Notes: a model not told the origin generated them from the sequence alone. Shown: positions 1 to 13,122, numbered from the stretch's first letter. The stretch is DNA of 64,000 nucleotides from Melampsora larici-populina 98AG31 (GCF_000204055.1 NW_006768795.1:133605-197604), one strand, 5' to 3'. Program-made: numbers and translations.

Positions 1-1
1 T

Positions 2-805
2 CGGTCAAATTGTTTAACGCGACTTACAAGCCAGCAGATTTGTCCTAGTGTGTTATCTAAAGATCTTCTATCAGGCCATTTCATCGACCTACGCCGAATC
101 AAAGGAGAACTTCTTAATATTAGAAGAGACGATGCTGCAGCTTTTACAGTTGAAGGTAAAGAGAAAAAACTTGAGGTATCAACAAAGTCATATTCTGAAA
201 AAATCACGAGTCATGCAGAGTGGATTTATTATTTCAAAATCTTCAAGAATGCTATTAAGGTTGCCTTTCCAGATTGTGACGAATTCATCAAATCGTATTC
301 AAAGTACATCAAGTCACAGCTCTGGTCTCATGGTATTGAAGCAAGTTGGGAGAAGATTGCAGCATACGATGCGGCGTTTCGAGAACAAGTTGCAGATAGG
401 AAAGACATTAGTTTTGCTGATTGGAATCATCCTGATTCGCAATCTCTCAACAGCCGATTCATCTCAACTGCATTTCTTCAGCCTTTTGTTCCTATTCAAT
501 CAGCTTCAGTTAGGAAAATCAGTCAAATGCCTACTCGCCAACGATCAAATTTTCAACAAACTCCTATCGCAGGTCCGTCAAGAATTAGAGACCCTGACAG
601 GGATCCGGCTATGCTATATCATTCAGATTACAAACACAAAGGTTTGTATCCTATTGAGGATGCAAAAGGTTGCCGGATTGAGGAACAGTTCTGCTATGTG
701 TGGAACTTGGGAGGGGAATGTAAAGCAGGACCTACTTGTAAACGGATCCATAAATGCAATGTTCTTGAATGTTGTGCGGCGCACCGAGGATGCAATCACC
801 CCTGA
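2..805 (+). pseudogene. Ngaro gag-like N-terminal polyprotein part
   Basis: The frame is open from the left edge of the window and stops at 803-805, so the 5' part is missing. The sequence ends in a cysteine/histidine-rich region (CYVWNLGGECKAGPTCKRIH, then CCAAHRGCNHP), the kind of zinc-knuckle found at the end of the gag-like region in fungal Ngaro/DIRS polyproteins. The stop lies inside the target duplication of the hAT insertion. The frame continues after the insertion as PEEYASARFLRGYQW at 4989, but one base out of register (four C at 799-802). So the retroelement is broken here by the insertion and by a +1 shift. Family assignment rests on the zinc region and on continuity with the downstream pieces. 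Confidence 0.65.
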
Positions 806-807
806 GG

Positions 808-3800
808 CAATACCGGAATCACTCCGCAAAAAAAAGCGGTTGCGGAGCGATTTTATAGTGGTATTTTTGCCGCTATGCGCACCGTAACTTGTAGCGCAGT
901 CTCCGCCCCACTCGCCAGCCCCGGGATATCTCAGAGCGGAGCAATCGCTCCGCGATCCGGCCCGGCCCTGCACTCATCGCTACATAGCGCACCAAAAACC
1001 CCTGTACCCAGGTGCAAGGGTACAGGCTGATACAGGTCAGGTCACCCCACTATAATCGCCACATTCCCATCTCGCCACATCCCTTCGAACACCAACACTT
1101 GATCCAAGCGATCAAAGTGGCGCTACTCTAGAACTGTCGACGCAATGGACCATCCCTGGAACTGGCAACCACTTCGATTCCGGCTCGCCTGTGGTTCCAC
1201 AGTTTTTTCACTCCTTTCCTTCGTCAATCGATTACAGTTAGCCTGTATCTGGGAGAAGTCCCAACAAGGCGATATAGAACTGACAAATTCTTTCCTACCT
1301 TTCGTTTCCTAATCATCCTTTCCTTTCTTTTGTTCCCTTTTCTTTCATCTTATCCTTATCTACAACATACACATGGCACCCTCACAAAGATCCACCCAAG
1401 GTTCGAGTCAGAGCACACTCCAGGTTCCTGGTAACACTTCGATCAGACAATTGCGTCCCCCCAGCCCTTCTCGAATTCAACCAGGCTTTGTCGTGCCTCC
1501 AAAAGATTCTCGTACGGCTCTTTCGGCTAATGAAGATGAGGAAGAATTGCCTGGGCCTCTTGCGAGTCGATTAGCATCACCTTGACCCATGATCCAACCT
1601 ACAACAAACAAATCCAAGAAGACGAAGGCACCAGTGCAACCAAAGGTGAAGCCCAACACACGAGGAAAGGTGTGTATTCTTTTCAAACAAAATGAAGAAA
1701 TAATGAACACAAACTCACCATTCTTTTTTTTCTTTTCTTTCCCAGGCTCGATCATCTATCAGCAAACGCGCCAGATCACCGTCTGACAGCATCGCTTCAG
1801 CATCTGCGAATGGCACACCCCGTTCTTCCAAGAAAACCAAATCGGACAAATCAAACGTAAGCCTTATCTGTTTGGTGAGATGGCTGTCACTTGGAATTGA
1901 TTTCCATGTTTAAACAGATGTCATAGCCCTTTGAAGTTCCCGAGGAATTGGACCTGTATCAAGATTCCGAGATCGAATTTCTTGGGGACAATGGTGACCC
2001 TGGATATAATAAAGTCCGATTGAGCCGGGTTCAGGATTTGCTTAAATACTTTCATGAGCCTAAGGTTGGTAATTTGTTTACTTTCTTTTCTTTCTCAATC
2101 ACAGCGCAGCTGACTCGCCTGCTATCTATCTAGAATCGACTCTACAAGTGTCGGTGGTGTCCTAAGTCTTATACCGGTGGTGATCGGTCCTACTGGGGCT
2201 TATGGACCCATCGTGATGGTGGAGAAGGTCGACCACAGTGTGTCAACCGCCACAAAGCAATAGCGGCGGGTGTCAAACTTCCACCTTCATACAACGATCA
2301 AATCCAAGCGACCAAGAAGACAGGAAAGTCATCAAAATTGGACAATTATCTTTCAGGACCGACTTTTTCTGCTGACCTGGTGAACATGATTCTCGTCATG
2401 TGGGTTGTGCGGCACGCATTGCCTTGGTCTCGTTTTGAAGACCCGCTACTCCGTGCCTCCTTTCACTGTGTCAATCGAGCTGCTGTGGTGTGGTCCAAAA
2501 CTTGGGCCGCTCAGCAATCAGTTCACCTTTTTGCGGGATTGCACAATCAGGTCATCGAGAATCATAAGGTATGTAGTTTTCTTAAGATGTATTCCTACTT
2601 TTCTAATGTTTAAAATTAATAATGTGATCATCTTTGACTGGCGTGCGTAAAGGGAAACGAAGGAAAGTTTTCATTGGTCCATGATGTCTGGACGACCAAA
2701 GGAAACCGTTACGCGTTTGTAGGAGCCTCAGCCACTTACATCGACAAGAATTGGGAGTTTCAAACCACCCATCTTACGCTTAAGATGGTGGGATGGAGAC
2801 ACTTTGGTGCCCTTCTTGCAAGACCCATCGGGAGGTTCTTGATCCGCCACGGACTTCACAAGAAGATAAGTCATCTCCTTTGTATTTCATCTAATTTCAT
2901 TGACTTTTTGGCTAATTTATCGTTTGGAAACTAATTACATGCTGGCTCAGACCACCGACAGCGGTGGCAACAACGGCCCGATGGCCACGGAGCTCCAGTC
3001 GATGTTTAAGCAGGCTGATGACTCGGTTTACTGGGATGCATCAGGACACCATGTCCGATGTTATGCCCATAAACTGAACTTGGTGGTCGGTCATGGGTTA
3101 AAAGCCCTTGGCCAAAAGGTTTGTATATCGAAGCCAACTATTCCACACGGAGTACCACTCCCGATTCCAGCCCTTGAGGTCAACAGTGGTGATGGCGAGA
3201 TTCAAATCGATGATCCGGAGTCCGAAGAAGATGAGGCTGGTCTTCCTGACCAGCCTGATGGAGTGGATGATGATATTGACAACGATGAAACAGACGAAAC
3301 AGACGATAAGGAAGTAGAAGAAGATATTGTTGTGTCGGCCCTTACCAAGGTTTGTGTTTTCTTTGTCTATCTTTTTGTCTTTCTCTTTCTCACTTTCCTT
3401 TATTTCCAGAAGCTGATCAATATCGGTTTTGACACACAGGTGGATACAATTGCAGGTCAAATAGCTAGTAGTGCAGCTCGTCGGAGTGATTTCAAGACGC
3501 GTTCCACTCGCATGGGATACCAGGGTCGCATGCTCAAACGACCTTGTAAGACGCGGTGGAACAGTCATTACAAAAGCCAACAAATTGCTTTTGATGCACA
3601 AGAGGTATGGGTTACTTTTATTCTGGTTAAATCATTTCTTTATTTTCAATTTGAATATTGACATCGTCTTTCTTTTTTATACAGGTCATCAATTCAATGA
3701 TTGCTGCCAATCGGAAGGCGTGTTTCTTCAAGGGTGTCACGATCTCCCCTGAAGAGTGGCATGCTGTCGAAATGGTTAATAAAGTTTTAAAGGTCAGTTA

Positions 3801-4988
3801 CCTGTTATTCACCTTTGTAGATTTATACTGACAGTCAATGTAGACCTTTGTCAATGCCACCGCGCGTGTCGAGGGTAACGGCCCTACTGGCTGTATCTTA
3901 CTAGCCGAGTACAAGCGAGTGATTGCTGAGCTCAAGACTCATAAATCGGAAGCTTCCTCCTTTCCAACCCTCAACTCAGCAATCAACATTATGATAGAGT
4001 GGCTCATCAAGTATCAGCACGAGGCGGCGGATTGTGAAGCGGTGGTATTAGCAACTATTCTCAACCCCTGCTTTCGAGGCAAGTTTTTCTTGATTCACTA
4101 CCCCGAACAGGAGGCTGCGGCTCTTTTAGCGATGGAAAACGCCTTCACTGATCAACTGGAGGAATCTGAGACGGAGCTGCTTGGCGAAAGGGTTCCGCCT
4201 GACAACAACAATGTGACTGCTGAGCCAGATGAATATGACATCTTTGGAGTCGAAAACGGGGGAACCGATACCTCGGCTAGGTCAGAGCTCGAGGAATATC
4301 TCCAAGGACGCTTCCCGATCCGAAAGGAACAAACTCCACTTTGTTGGTGGAAGGTATGTCCAATCTTCAACTCATCTTTGTTATGTTACCTTTAATCTTA
4401 CTATGTTTTCAATTCCTTGTTCATTCACAGGAACACTCACATCGGTTTCCAACCCTGTCAAAACTGGCCCGCGATTACTTAGCCGTCTCGGCCACTTCTT
4501 GCGCATGTGAGCGAACGTTCTCGGCGGCCGCTGATGTGTGTACACCTTCTAGAGGTAGCATGATCCCAAAGACGATGGAGCGGCTGGTTGGGTGTCAGGC
4601 ATGGATGAAAGAAGGTATTGTACCCGATGGAATTTTTGAACAAGCTGCCAAGGGCTATGCTTGCTATTTAGGGGCACAGAAAAAGAAGAAGAATGTCTAG
4701 GCTCATTTGATTAGGATACTTTCTCATAGTATTCTCTACTATAGTCTGCGTGAATTTTTGATTTAAACATGAAATGAATTGCCTCAATCACCTCTCTTTC
4801 ACTTTGGTGCTATATAGCGCTCATAGCGCGCTATATAGTGGCGCGGAGCGCCATTCGCACTCCGCTATCCCTTGAGCCAAAATAAACTGAAATTAGTGAT
4901 CGCTACCTTGAGCGGTTCAGAGCGGTCCCTTCGCTCCGCACTCAAAATGGGTCAAAAACCCGAGTGGTGCGGAGCGATTCCAGTATTG
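808..4988 (+). mobile_element. hAT-like element, copy 1 (7-bp TSD)
   Basis: The 4181-bp element is bounded by terminal inverted repeats: left CAATACCGGAATCACTCCGC (808-827) and a right end that reads CAATACTGGAATCGCTCCGC on the minus strand (to 4988). It is flanked by an exact 7-bp duplication, CCTGAGG (801-807 and 4989-4995). About 200 bp inside each end is dense in GCGGAGCG/CGCTCCGC motifs, likely transposase-binding subterminal repeats. A 72-bp pyrimidine-rich stretch precedes the transposase start at 1373. It is inserted in the coding part of the Ngaro element. Confidence 0.9.
1373..4700 (+). pseudogene. hAT-like transposase, copy 1, one in-frame stop
   Basis: Ten exons: 1373-1669, 1746-1856, 1927-2064, 2134-2568, 2653-2865, 2939-3349, 3440-3604, 3685-3792, 3844-4353, 4431-4700. 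All join in phase to about 885 residues. Visible domains: a disordered Ser/Pro/Lys-rich N-terminus; a BED-like zinc finger (CRWC ... HRDGGEGRPQCVNRH, exon 4); the first catalytic Asp region LVHDVWTTKGN; the second, TTDSGGNN; an acidic low-complexity stretch; and the C-terminal dimerisation region (ARDYLAVSATSCACERTFSA). A TGA at 1583-1585 interrupts exon 1 where copy 2 has Arg, fitting CGA to TGA. The fifth intron (2866-2938) needs AT-AC borders to keep frame. Apart from the stop the gene looks intact. A start downstream of the stop cannot be excluded. Confidence 0.85.
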
Positions 4989-5474
4989 CCTGAGGAGTAT
5001 GCATCTGCACGATTTCTTCGAGGATATCAGTGGGACGGCAGTTCAGTATCCGGTTTATCATCAGCCATTGAGTCAAGCCGGTTTGCACGCCCATTTCCGG
5101 ACGCTCCGTCATTGGATGAAGATGTCGATGCTCGATTTATTCTTAAGCAATACCCATTTTTATGCAAAATCAATACGCCAATCAATGTAGACAAGATGGA
5201 ATCATTGCTTCGCCACCATCCGAATCAGCCGTTTGTAAAATCAGCTATGAAAGGTTTGAGGGAGGGTTTTTGGCCATCGTCGTCACTTCCATCTTCTGAG
5301 ATTATTAACGTAGAAAATCATGTCACCTGTTTTGAAAATCAGAAGTTGTTAGAGGAACAGTGTCAAGAAGAAATCGAAAAGGGTTGTTATTCTGAAGAAT
5401 TCTTGATTTTGCTGCCGGGTATGAAGGTTATACCATTGCTAATGACCTCTAAAAAAGATTCAAAAAAGACAAGG
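4989..5474 (+). pseudogene. Ngaro polyprotein, region before RT
   Basis: The reading frame begins in the right-hand target duplication of hAT copy 1 (PEEYASARFLRGYQW) and runs through NVDKMESLLRHHPNQPFVKS, AMKGLREGFWP and LLPGMKVIP to KKDSKKTR at 5474. The HPNQPFVKS...GLREGFWP block is a hallmark of the linker between gag and reverse transcriptase in rust Ngaro polyproteins. After 5474 similarity stops abruptly at a sequence beginning TACTGGGTGGCC, the left border of the 9.4-kb block. The continuation is found at 14871. Confidence 0.7.
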
Positions 5475-7461
5475 TACTGGGTGGCCAGCCACCCTTTGGA
5501 ATTGGGTGGCCCGCCACCCTCTAGCACTGGACTGAGACGGTACTTGGTTGGCAGTTTGCCATCACTCTTGGGACCCTGCACCTGCTTGGGATTGCATTAG
5601 GGGGTTTTGAGTCACAAAAATTACAGTATTCATCAGTACAGAAAGTTTTTCAAGACCTTGTAATTTACTGTAAGATTAAAAAAACCAGAACACCTTTTTA
5701 GGTGTCACAGATGCTGTTAAACGTGTATTTTCAAAAAAAAAAGACATTGTAAAATTTCAAAGACTTGTCCGTCTTGTAAAGATGTTCACAAAAATATTCT
5801 GACTTGAAAAGCCCTATTGTACTCCGTTGTAGGTCTTCACTACCGCAATTCAAAGTATGCACCAATGCAACAGCTTGGTCACGGGCTGGTGATATCCACA
5901 ACCTGGGCCCACAACCAGGGAGTCAATGAAAGTGTCTTACATTTAGTGATATCTTTCTTTTTCTTCCAGTTTGACCATCTGAAGATGAAGGAGAACTTCC
6001 AGTTCTATCAATATCTTTATCACTCAGATATATTACATTTGTATGTTGTTCTGGTGAATGGTGCTTGGGTGCACCAGATGAAGCTTCCACTTCTGAAGCT
6101 TCTATTGATATGTTTATTGAAATCTGCTTGGGAAGCCGTATGCACTTGAGATCATTTCATATATTTCCTTCTTCAAAGTCTCTGCCAGGATGGAAACAGG
6201 AGCATTTATACCAACTGAAACCCAATCAGTGATGCTTTGTTCCCACAGAGCTGTGACACAATATCACATTTCAAAACCCAACTGCTGGAATTACGCTTGT
6301 GATTCCCAATTCTGTTTGGTTTTAGTGTGATAGGATTAATCATCAATAGCCGCGTTCAAACCTGACCCGGTTGACACAAAAACCCGGTTACCCAGTTGCT
6401 TTTCTGGTGGTAACTTTGTGTATCCATTGACAGTTCTTGACAGCTTCCAGCCAAAAAGTCCACCGGGTCAACTGGGTTTTTTGAAACCGGGTCAGGTTTG
6501 AACGCGGCTAATGTGTATTGATTTTGATTTGATCTTTTCTCTTTTTGTGTTTTTATCTTCATTGACATTACGTCATTTGCTTCAATGTGGTTTGTGACAT
6601 CATTGATTGTGTGATTTCATTTTTTGTTAATTATGCTTTGTTGTTCAATATGGCTTTTTCTTAAACCACAGTCTAATGTTTTTCCTCATCCGACTGTTTT
6701 ATGAAACAAATTTTATTAGAACTTTGTCAGTGTTGTCTCTGCTTACCTTTTACTAAGTTTTGTTTTTTGTGTTTGGAATCAGTCCAACAGGTTATGAGTG
6801 CCTGATCTCAAATTGTCTTGATTCAATTTTGTATCTATGAAGGCTGGGGAATCACTTCCACAGTCATTCTGGTGACGGGGTGACCGTCATATTAGGTGTC
6901 AAAGAGATGCAAATTACCCATTCCTTTTGTGAAATTCTTGATGGTGCATGAATATCAAAGGAATTTACTACCCATTTATACAATAATTGAAACAAAGCCA
7001 TCTACATAGAAGTGGTCAAATTCTTTAGATCAGGAGTTTTACATCAAAAGAGAGCAAAGTATAATAAGATTTGAAACTCTTTGGAAGTCATAATGATCAA
7101 AAACTCCAAAAGAGATATGAAATGTTTCAATTTTTTTCACTGCATCACAAATGGATTTCAGGGTATGTACATCAAAAAGAAATGGACAGAAATTTTGTTT
7201 TCTTAACTTTCTAAATTGTCAAAGAAAGTTCGGTTTAATTAGTAACTAAAGATCATCTTTGGAATTGAAGGTATTTTGACCTACAATACCTTTGATTGGG
7301 TTAACTTTGGGTTTCTTTTCATTTACATAAAGAATACAATTGAATTTTGTGATTGTGATGATGATGATGAGTAAGAAGGGGTTTGAGGGATTTTTATTCC
7401 TCAATCTGGTGATGATAAATTATAATCCAGTACAACTTGAAACTTGAGATATTCAGATGAT
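5475..7461. other. left flank of the 9.4-kb block; no gene
   Basis: No protein I can support. It starts with two adjacent short palindromes (GGGTGGCCAGCCACCC at about 5479 and GGGTGGCCCGCCACCC at about 5506). The rest is AT-rich and holds the mariner-like MITE at 6347-6510. The junctions of the whole 5475-14870 block show no clear target duplication or matching inverted repeats, so its mode of entry is unknown. Confidence 0.5.
6347..6510. mobile_element. Mariner-like MITE (TA TSD)
   Basis: A 164-bp unit with perfect terminal inverted repeats of about 24 bp beginning GCCGCGTTCAAACCTGAC, flanked on both sides by TA. The interior is about 110 bp and non-coding. The TA duplication and structure suggest a Tc1/mariner-type non-autonomous element. 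Confidence 0.7.
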
Positions 7462-7964
7462 CCTTAATCAATACCGCAATCACTACGCAACGCAATGAAA
7501 TTTGCCCCCCTTGGCATTGCGCAGCACAGGGTGCGCTATAACTTGCAACGCAAAGCTCCGCTATAACCAGAAAAAAAAATTCTCACCCCGTTGTGGAGCG
7601 CTCACAGCGCAACGCTCCACTATATTGTGCGCTATATAGCAAACCTTTTGATTGCGCCGCTATATAGCGAAATGGTGCGCAATATTGCGACATATAGCGG
7701 CGCAAGGGCTTATCCACAAGCTTTAAGAACATGTGTTTGATTGATTTAAAAGAGAAAAGAAAACAAAACCAAGTCATCATGTATAGTGAGCAGAATAAAT
7801 ACAAGTGACCATGTATAGTAGCAGAATAGAGACCGCAAGTATTCCTCCTTGACCGTTGAAAAGAGAAAAGAAAAAAAAGTGACCATTTATAATAAGAAGG
7901 ATCGAGAGAAGATAAATTGAATCATTTCCCGGGTGTAAAACAGTAAAAGAGAAAAAAGAAGTGA

Positions 7965-10900
7965 CTATCCGTTCTTCTTTACCATTGATGCCATGTAGGC
8001 TTCAATCGCCTTGACGGCTGCTTGGAAAGGTCCATCCGGTACAAGGTCTTCCTTGAGCCAGGCTTGAGATCCCACCAAACGTTCCATGGTCTTAGGAGCC
8101 ATCGCACCTCGTGCAGGCGTACAGATGTCGGCAGCCGCCGAAAAGGTGCGTTCGCAAGCACAAGAGGTGGCAGATATGGCAAGGTAATCTCGAGCAAGTT
8201 TTGCCAAGATTGGAAAGTGATGTTCGTGTTCCTGTGAATTATCAGACACGTCAGTCATCTAGAATGAACATAGCAAAAAGAAAAAAACATGCCTTCCACC
8301 AGCCAAGCGGGTTCTGATCTTTCGCAAGTTGTGGGAAACAACCTTGAAGATATTCCTCTAGCTCCGAGGTAGCAATCTTTTTTGGATCTCCATCAGATGG
8401 GCCAAAGACATCAAATTCATTGGTGTGGGCAGTGATATTGTCTTGGTCATGTGGTGGGGTTGCTTGACGTATTTCAGATTGGTCCACAAGGTTACTGAAG
8501 GCTCGCTCAATTGCTGAAAGGGCTGATACTTCGTATTTGGGATAGTGCACTGTAAAAAACTTGCCTCGAAAACGGGGATTAAGAACAGTAGCCAGAGTGA
8601 TAGCTTCGCATCCAAGTGCTTCTTCCTGATACTTTGTAAGCCATTTGATCATCTCATCGATGGCGTTGTCGATGCTTTGAAACTCTGTTGATTCCGCTTG
8701 ATGAGCTTTAAGCTCAGTGATAACTTGCTTATATTCGGCTAGAACAATGGCCCCAGTAGGACCATTGCCTTCAACACGTGCGGTAGCATCCACAAAGGTC
8801 TACCAAAAAGAATGAAATGTTAATTGTATCTCATTCAATATACGAAGCTGAAAGAAGAGGAAATAAACTCACTTTCAGTACCTTGTTAACCAGCTCGATT
8901 GAGTGCCATTCATCGGGGGAAATAGTGACTCCCTTGAAAAAACATGCCTTTCGGTCTGCGGCAAGCATGGAGTTTATTACCTGTGAAGAAATGAAAAGAG
9001 ATTAATTAAGAAATTATGAGAAAAACGATAGTATCAAAAGTGATAGATAACTTGCCTCTTGTGCTTCACAAGCAACTTTCCGGCTCTCATAATGACTATT
9101 CCACCGGGTTTTGCACGGGCGTTTGAGCATACGTCCCGTGTAACCCATACGAGTAGATCGATGCTTGAAATCACAACGCCGGGCTGCACTACTAGCAATT
9201 TGCCCAATTACCTTGTCAACCTAAAGCAAGACATCATCATCAGTATATACACATGAGAGATAAGACATTGTATACCATGAATTCCAGTACATACCTTCTC
9301 AAGAGCAACAGCCACAGGATCGTCCTTGCCAGAAGCAACATCGATTCCGTCCTCACCGTCATCGTCATCGACACCATTGGGTGTAGCAGGTAAGTCGTCA
9401 TCATTCTCTTCTTCAGATTCGGGATCATCAATTTGAATATCATCCTCCCCGTCGTTGACCTCTAGAGCTGGAATCGGGAGGGGAATCTTGTCTGGTTTGG
9501 TCGGTTTGGAATAACATACCTTCTGACCAAGGACTTTAAGGCCATGTCCAACAGTCAGGTTAAGCTTATGGGCATGACATCGAATATGATGTGATGACCC
9601 ATCCCAAAAAACTGGATCTTCTGCGCTTGAAAACATTCACTGTAAACATCATTCAACTTCCCCAATTTGGCAGAGGAAAATGATTAATAGTACAGTTTTT
9701 CATAAAAGAATCTAATACTGCACACCTGGGCCATTTCACCCACACTACATATGTGCAGCAAGCTAAGTCAATAGTTGTCTATTATGTACATACAGGTCTG
9801 CTCAGTTTTTTGCCCATCAGAATAAATAAATCACATGTTATACCACATGTAACTTTTTTGACTTTGAATTTTTTTTCCCAAAAATTCACTACATATAATT
9901 CTGTAGCTGCTCAGGCAATATTGTTGAAGCTATGTCTTAGTAACAGAAAGTGTGTTACATGCAGTTGAGTTGATGAGATCACACCAAAACATTGAGTCAG
10001 TGTATGTAGTCAATCTTTTGGAAGCTTTTTTCAATCTGAAAGAAGTTACAGCATGTATTACATATGAATAACTTGTCCTGATGAGCAGATAACTGAGCAG
10101 AACTGTATGTACATGATAACCACATATTCACTGAGCCTGCTACACATATGTAGTGTGGGTGTTATGGCTCAGGTGTGGAGTGATAGACCATTTTATGAAA
10201 AATCATACTCCCAATCATTTTTCCCTGCCCACTTGGGGAACCCGAATAATGTCTGCAGTGATTGACGAAAGTTCAGCAGCCATCGGCACATTGTTACCGC
10301 CACTGTCTGTTGACTGAGCAAGCATGTAATAAGGAAACCATGTATAATAAGTAAACATGAATAAAGGTAAACAGGTCAACTAGAAAATATAAGAACGTGA
10401 AAGGTACATATCTTTTTATGTAATCCATGGCGAATCAAGAACTGCCCTATTGGTCGGGCTAAGAGGGCTCCAAAGTGACGCCACGCGACCATCTTGAGGG
10501 TGAGATGTGTAGAGCGGTATTCCCAATTGTCATCAATATAATTGGCAGTTGCTCCAACAAAAGCATACCGATTTCCTTTAGTTGTCCAGACATCATGGAT
10601 TAAACAGAATTTACCTGTATTGTTCTAAGTGTATTTGAAGTTAGATGTGGTTAGTACGTAATCAGAATAAGGTATGATAGAAAAGAAGATAGAAAGGGGA
10701 GTAGTTGAAATGCGAGTAAAGAAAGTGGAACTCACTTTGACCATGTTAATGGCTTTGTCATGCAAAGCTGCAAATAGCTTGACCGACTGCTGGGCTGCCC
10801 AGGTTCTTGATCTAATCACAGCACCTCGATTGACAACATAAAAAGCTCCACGAAGCGGTAAGTCTTCAAAACGAGCCCAGGGAAGCACGTGCCGAACTAT

Positions 10901-11962
10901 CCATATGACCAATATCATATTCAAGAGATCGGGTGTGAAAGTGGGTCCACTGAGATAGCCAGTCAACGTTCCTTTGGGGTTTGATTTATTTTGTTTTTGT
11001 AAATCTTTGTAGCTAGGTGGAAGAATCACCCCGGCCGCGATGGCTTTGTGTCGTTGCTTGCAAGATGGTCGTCCCAACTTGCCGTCGCGGTGTCCCCACA
11101 AGCCCCAATAAGATCAATCTCCGCGTAGATAGTAACCTTTACACCATAGACACTGGTGTTTGAGGCCCTACAGTGGTAAGTAGTGAAGTCAACCTTCAAG
11201 TTAGTGATAATCATGTAAAAAGAGGAATAGCTGAGATGATGAAGACGAAAAACTTACATCAGCTGGGCCGTAGTACTCAAGAAGCTGTGCAACATTGCTT
11301 GATCGAGTCATGTTGTAACCAGGCTCATTGGAACCAACAAACTCGATGTCGGAATCTTGATCTAGGTCGGCACCATCAGGAATCTCAAACGCCTAAGTTT
11401 GACAAACAAAAAGACTTTAGTCATACAAATAAACGAATGATGGAAAGAAATGATTAGCTTACATTATAATTGGCTTTCTTGCCTTTTCGGGGCGAGGATC
11501 CTGTCGAACTTCCAGACGGCGACCTGGCGCGCTTACTAGTTGAAGAACGAGACTAGGAAAATAAGCAGAAAAGAGTTAGATACACTTGATTGGTATGTTT
11601 AGTTCTTAAACATACTGATCATTTCACAAACTTACTTTGCCTTTCACACTTGGCTTTGCTTTAGGCTTTGCTAGTGCCTTCGGTTTCGCTGTTGCTGGTC
11701 CATGATCCTTCGACTTCTTGTTCACAGTATCTGCAGGTCGAGGTGATGCACTTCCAACAACTTGAACCTCGGTATTGGTCGATTTGACTCGAGGTGTCAG
11801 TGATGAAACAACGGCGGAACGCGAGTCTTTTGGGGTAATCACAAAACCTGGTTGCGGGCGAATAGGGCTTGGTGGACGCAGGGTTCGACTGGATGAAGGT
11901 ACAGTGGAATCTTTACCCGGAACCTGAAGTGACGACTGCGATGAGCTTTTGGAGGATACCAT
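7965..11962 (-). pseudogene. hAT-like transposase, copy 2, broken
   Basis: Minus-strand exons: 11962-11636, 11552-11463, 11392-11258, 11167-10736, 10624-10412, 10325-10261 continued at 9634-9295, 9220-9056, 8980-8873, 8799-8293, 8231-7965. They join in phase to about 882 codons and parallel copy 1 exon by exon. Two lesions are visible. A TGA at 11116-11114 lies in the zinc finger, where copy 1 has CGG (Arg). A CACTA-like MITE sits in exon 6. Catalytic regions LIHDVWTTKGN and STDSGGNN and the C-terminal SCACERTFSA remain. The intron after KK (10411-10326) again has AT-AC borders, and two introns have GC donors (9055 and 8292) where copy 1 has GT. Confidence 0.85.
9638..10260. mobile_element. 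CACTA-like MITE (CACTG ends, 3-bp TSD)
   Basis: The 623-bp insertion splits exon 6 of the copy 2 transposase. Both ends start CACTG, with inverted repeats of roughly 120 bp at about 75-80% identity by eye. Examples are CACTGTAAACATCATTC versus CACTGCAGACATTATTC, and further in CCCACACTACATATGTG on both sides. ATT is duplicated (9635-9637 and 10261-10263). Removing it with one TSD copy restores the transposase frame. CACTG ends plus a 3-bp duplication fit the CACTA/CMC superfamily. No coding sequence inside. Confidence 0.8.
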
Positions 11963-12489
11963 GGAGCTAGTAATATAACTTTAAAAAAGTTATTCAAAAA
12001 ATATCAAAAGAGGAGATTGTTAGATTTATCTCGGAAGGAAATTGACAAACGGGGTTCACTTGACTCACCTTATAAATGTAGCTTGGTTACCTGAACCACA
12101 GGTGAGCCTTGCAAAAAACATCGAGTTGCTGGGGCTAGCGATTGTAATTGATTCTGGTTGGAACTGAATGTCGAATGGTGGGATTCAATTGAATGGTTCA
12201 TGGGATGGTACTGAAGTTGAGACGCCAAAGGGATAAGTCGGTGGGGTACTGGTGTACATCGTACACCAATCTGGTAGCTCTGGGTACAGGGTATTTCTCC
12301 GCAATATAGCAGAGAAGCCCTGGCCCCGGCCCAGTGCGGAGCGCTCACTCCGCTATGGGTTTTTCCCAACGTCAAGGTGCGGAGCGCAGGCCCCGCTACA
12401 TATGGCGGGGCCATCGCGCAGCCTGAAACCGCTCCGCAATTGCTCTGCAATTGAAAAAAAGCGCGGAGCGATTGCGGTATTGCCTTAAT

Positions 12490-13122
12490 TGAAGTTTCAA
12501 CCCCATGATCTTTTTATTGCTTCTGTACGTAAGTGATCCAAATCCGAATTCTCAGAGTCCATTGACTGTAACAAACAAAGCTAATCTTTTTGACCACTTG
12601 ATTGTGTTGAAGTCCCGGAAAGGGACTTGTTCTGGACCATGGTATCAGGAAGTTTGTGGAATTGAAAGACACTCATTGGTAAGTACAAAGCAATGGCGGA
12701 TTTTACCAAGAATATAGGGTTCAAAAATGAAACCCAACACCTTACTGAAACCACACTCATGATATTTGCAAGAATCAGCACTATGTCTGTCTCTACATTT
12801 TGTCAACCTATAAAGCCAAGGCAAGGTTAGACAGTTTCAATTGGGCAAAGTTAAGTGGTTTCAATGATCTTCTCAATAATGAGATGTCTTTAGCCTGGGA
12901 GAAACAATAGCATAGGCTTGCTAGTAGTCTTTCCTGTAATCATTAATACCAAGAGTGAAAAGATATAAGATCTTACCACTTCCACTTGACTAAGACCTTG
13001 ATTTCAAAAGTTGAACAGTCGAATTCTCAATAAATGCCTGAATACTAAATCCAGTCGGTGAATCATTGGTAATCAGTATTATTTCCCTCATTACCAACCA
13101 TTGATGGCTCCAAAGCTAGAGC
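12490..13122. other. intergenic, no feature seen
   Basis: AT-rich sequence between hAT copy 2 and the insulinase fragments. I see no supported gene or repeat here. Confidence 0.5.

Larger units (their letters stand above)
7469..12482 (-). mobile_element. hAT-like element, copy 2 (7-bp TSD)
   Basis: A 5014-bp element with ends CAATACCGCAATCACTACGC (7469) and, on the minus strand from 12482, CAATACCGCAATCGCTCCGC. It is flanked by the exact 7-bp duplication CCTTAAT (7462-7468 and 12483-12489). Subterminal zones (about 7500-7700 and 12290-12480) carry repeated GCGGAGCG and TATAGCG motifs. It is the same family as copy 1. It contains a 623-bp CACTA-like MITE. Confidence 0.9.
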
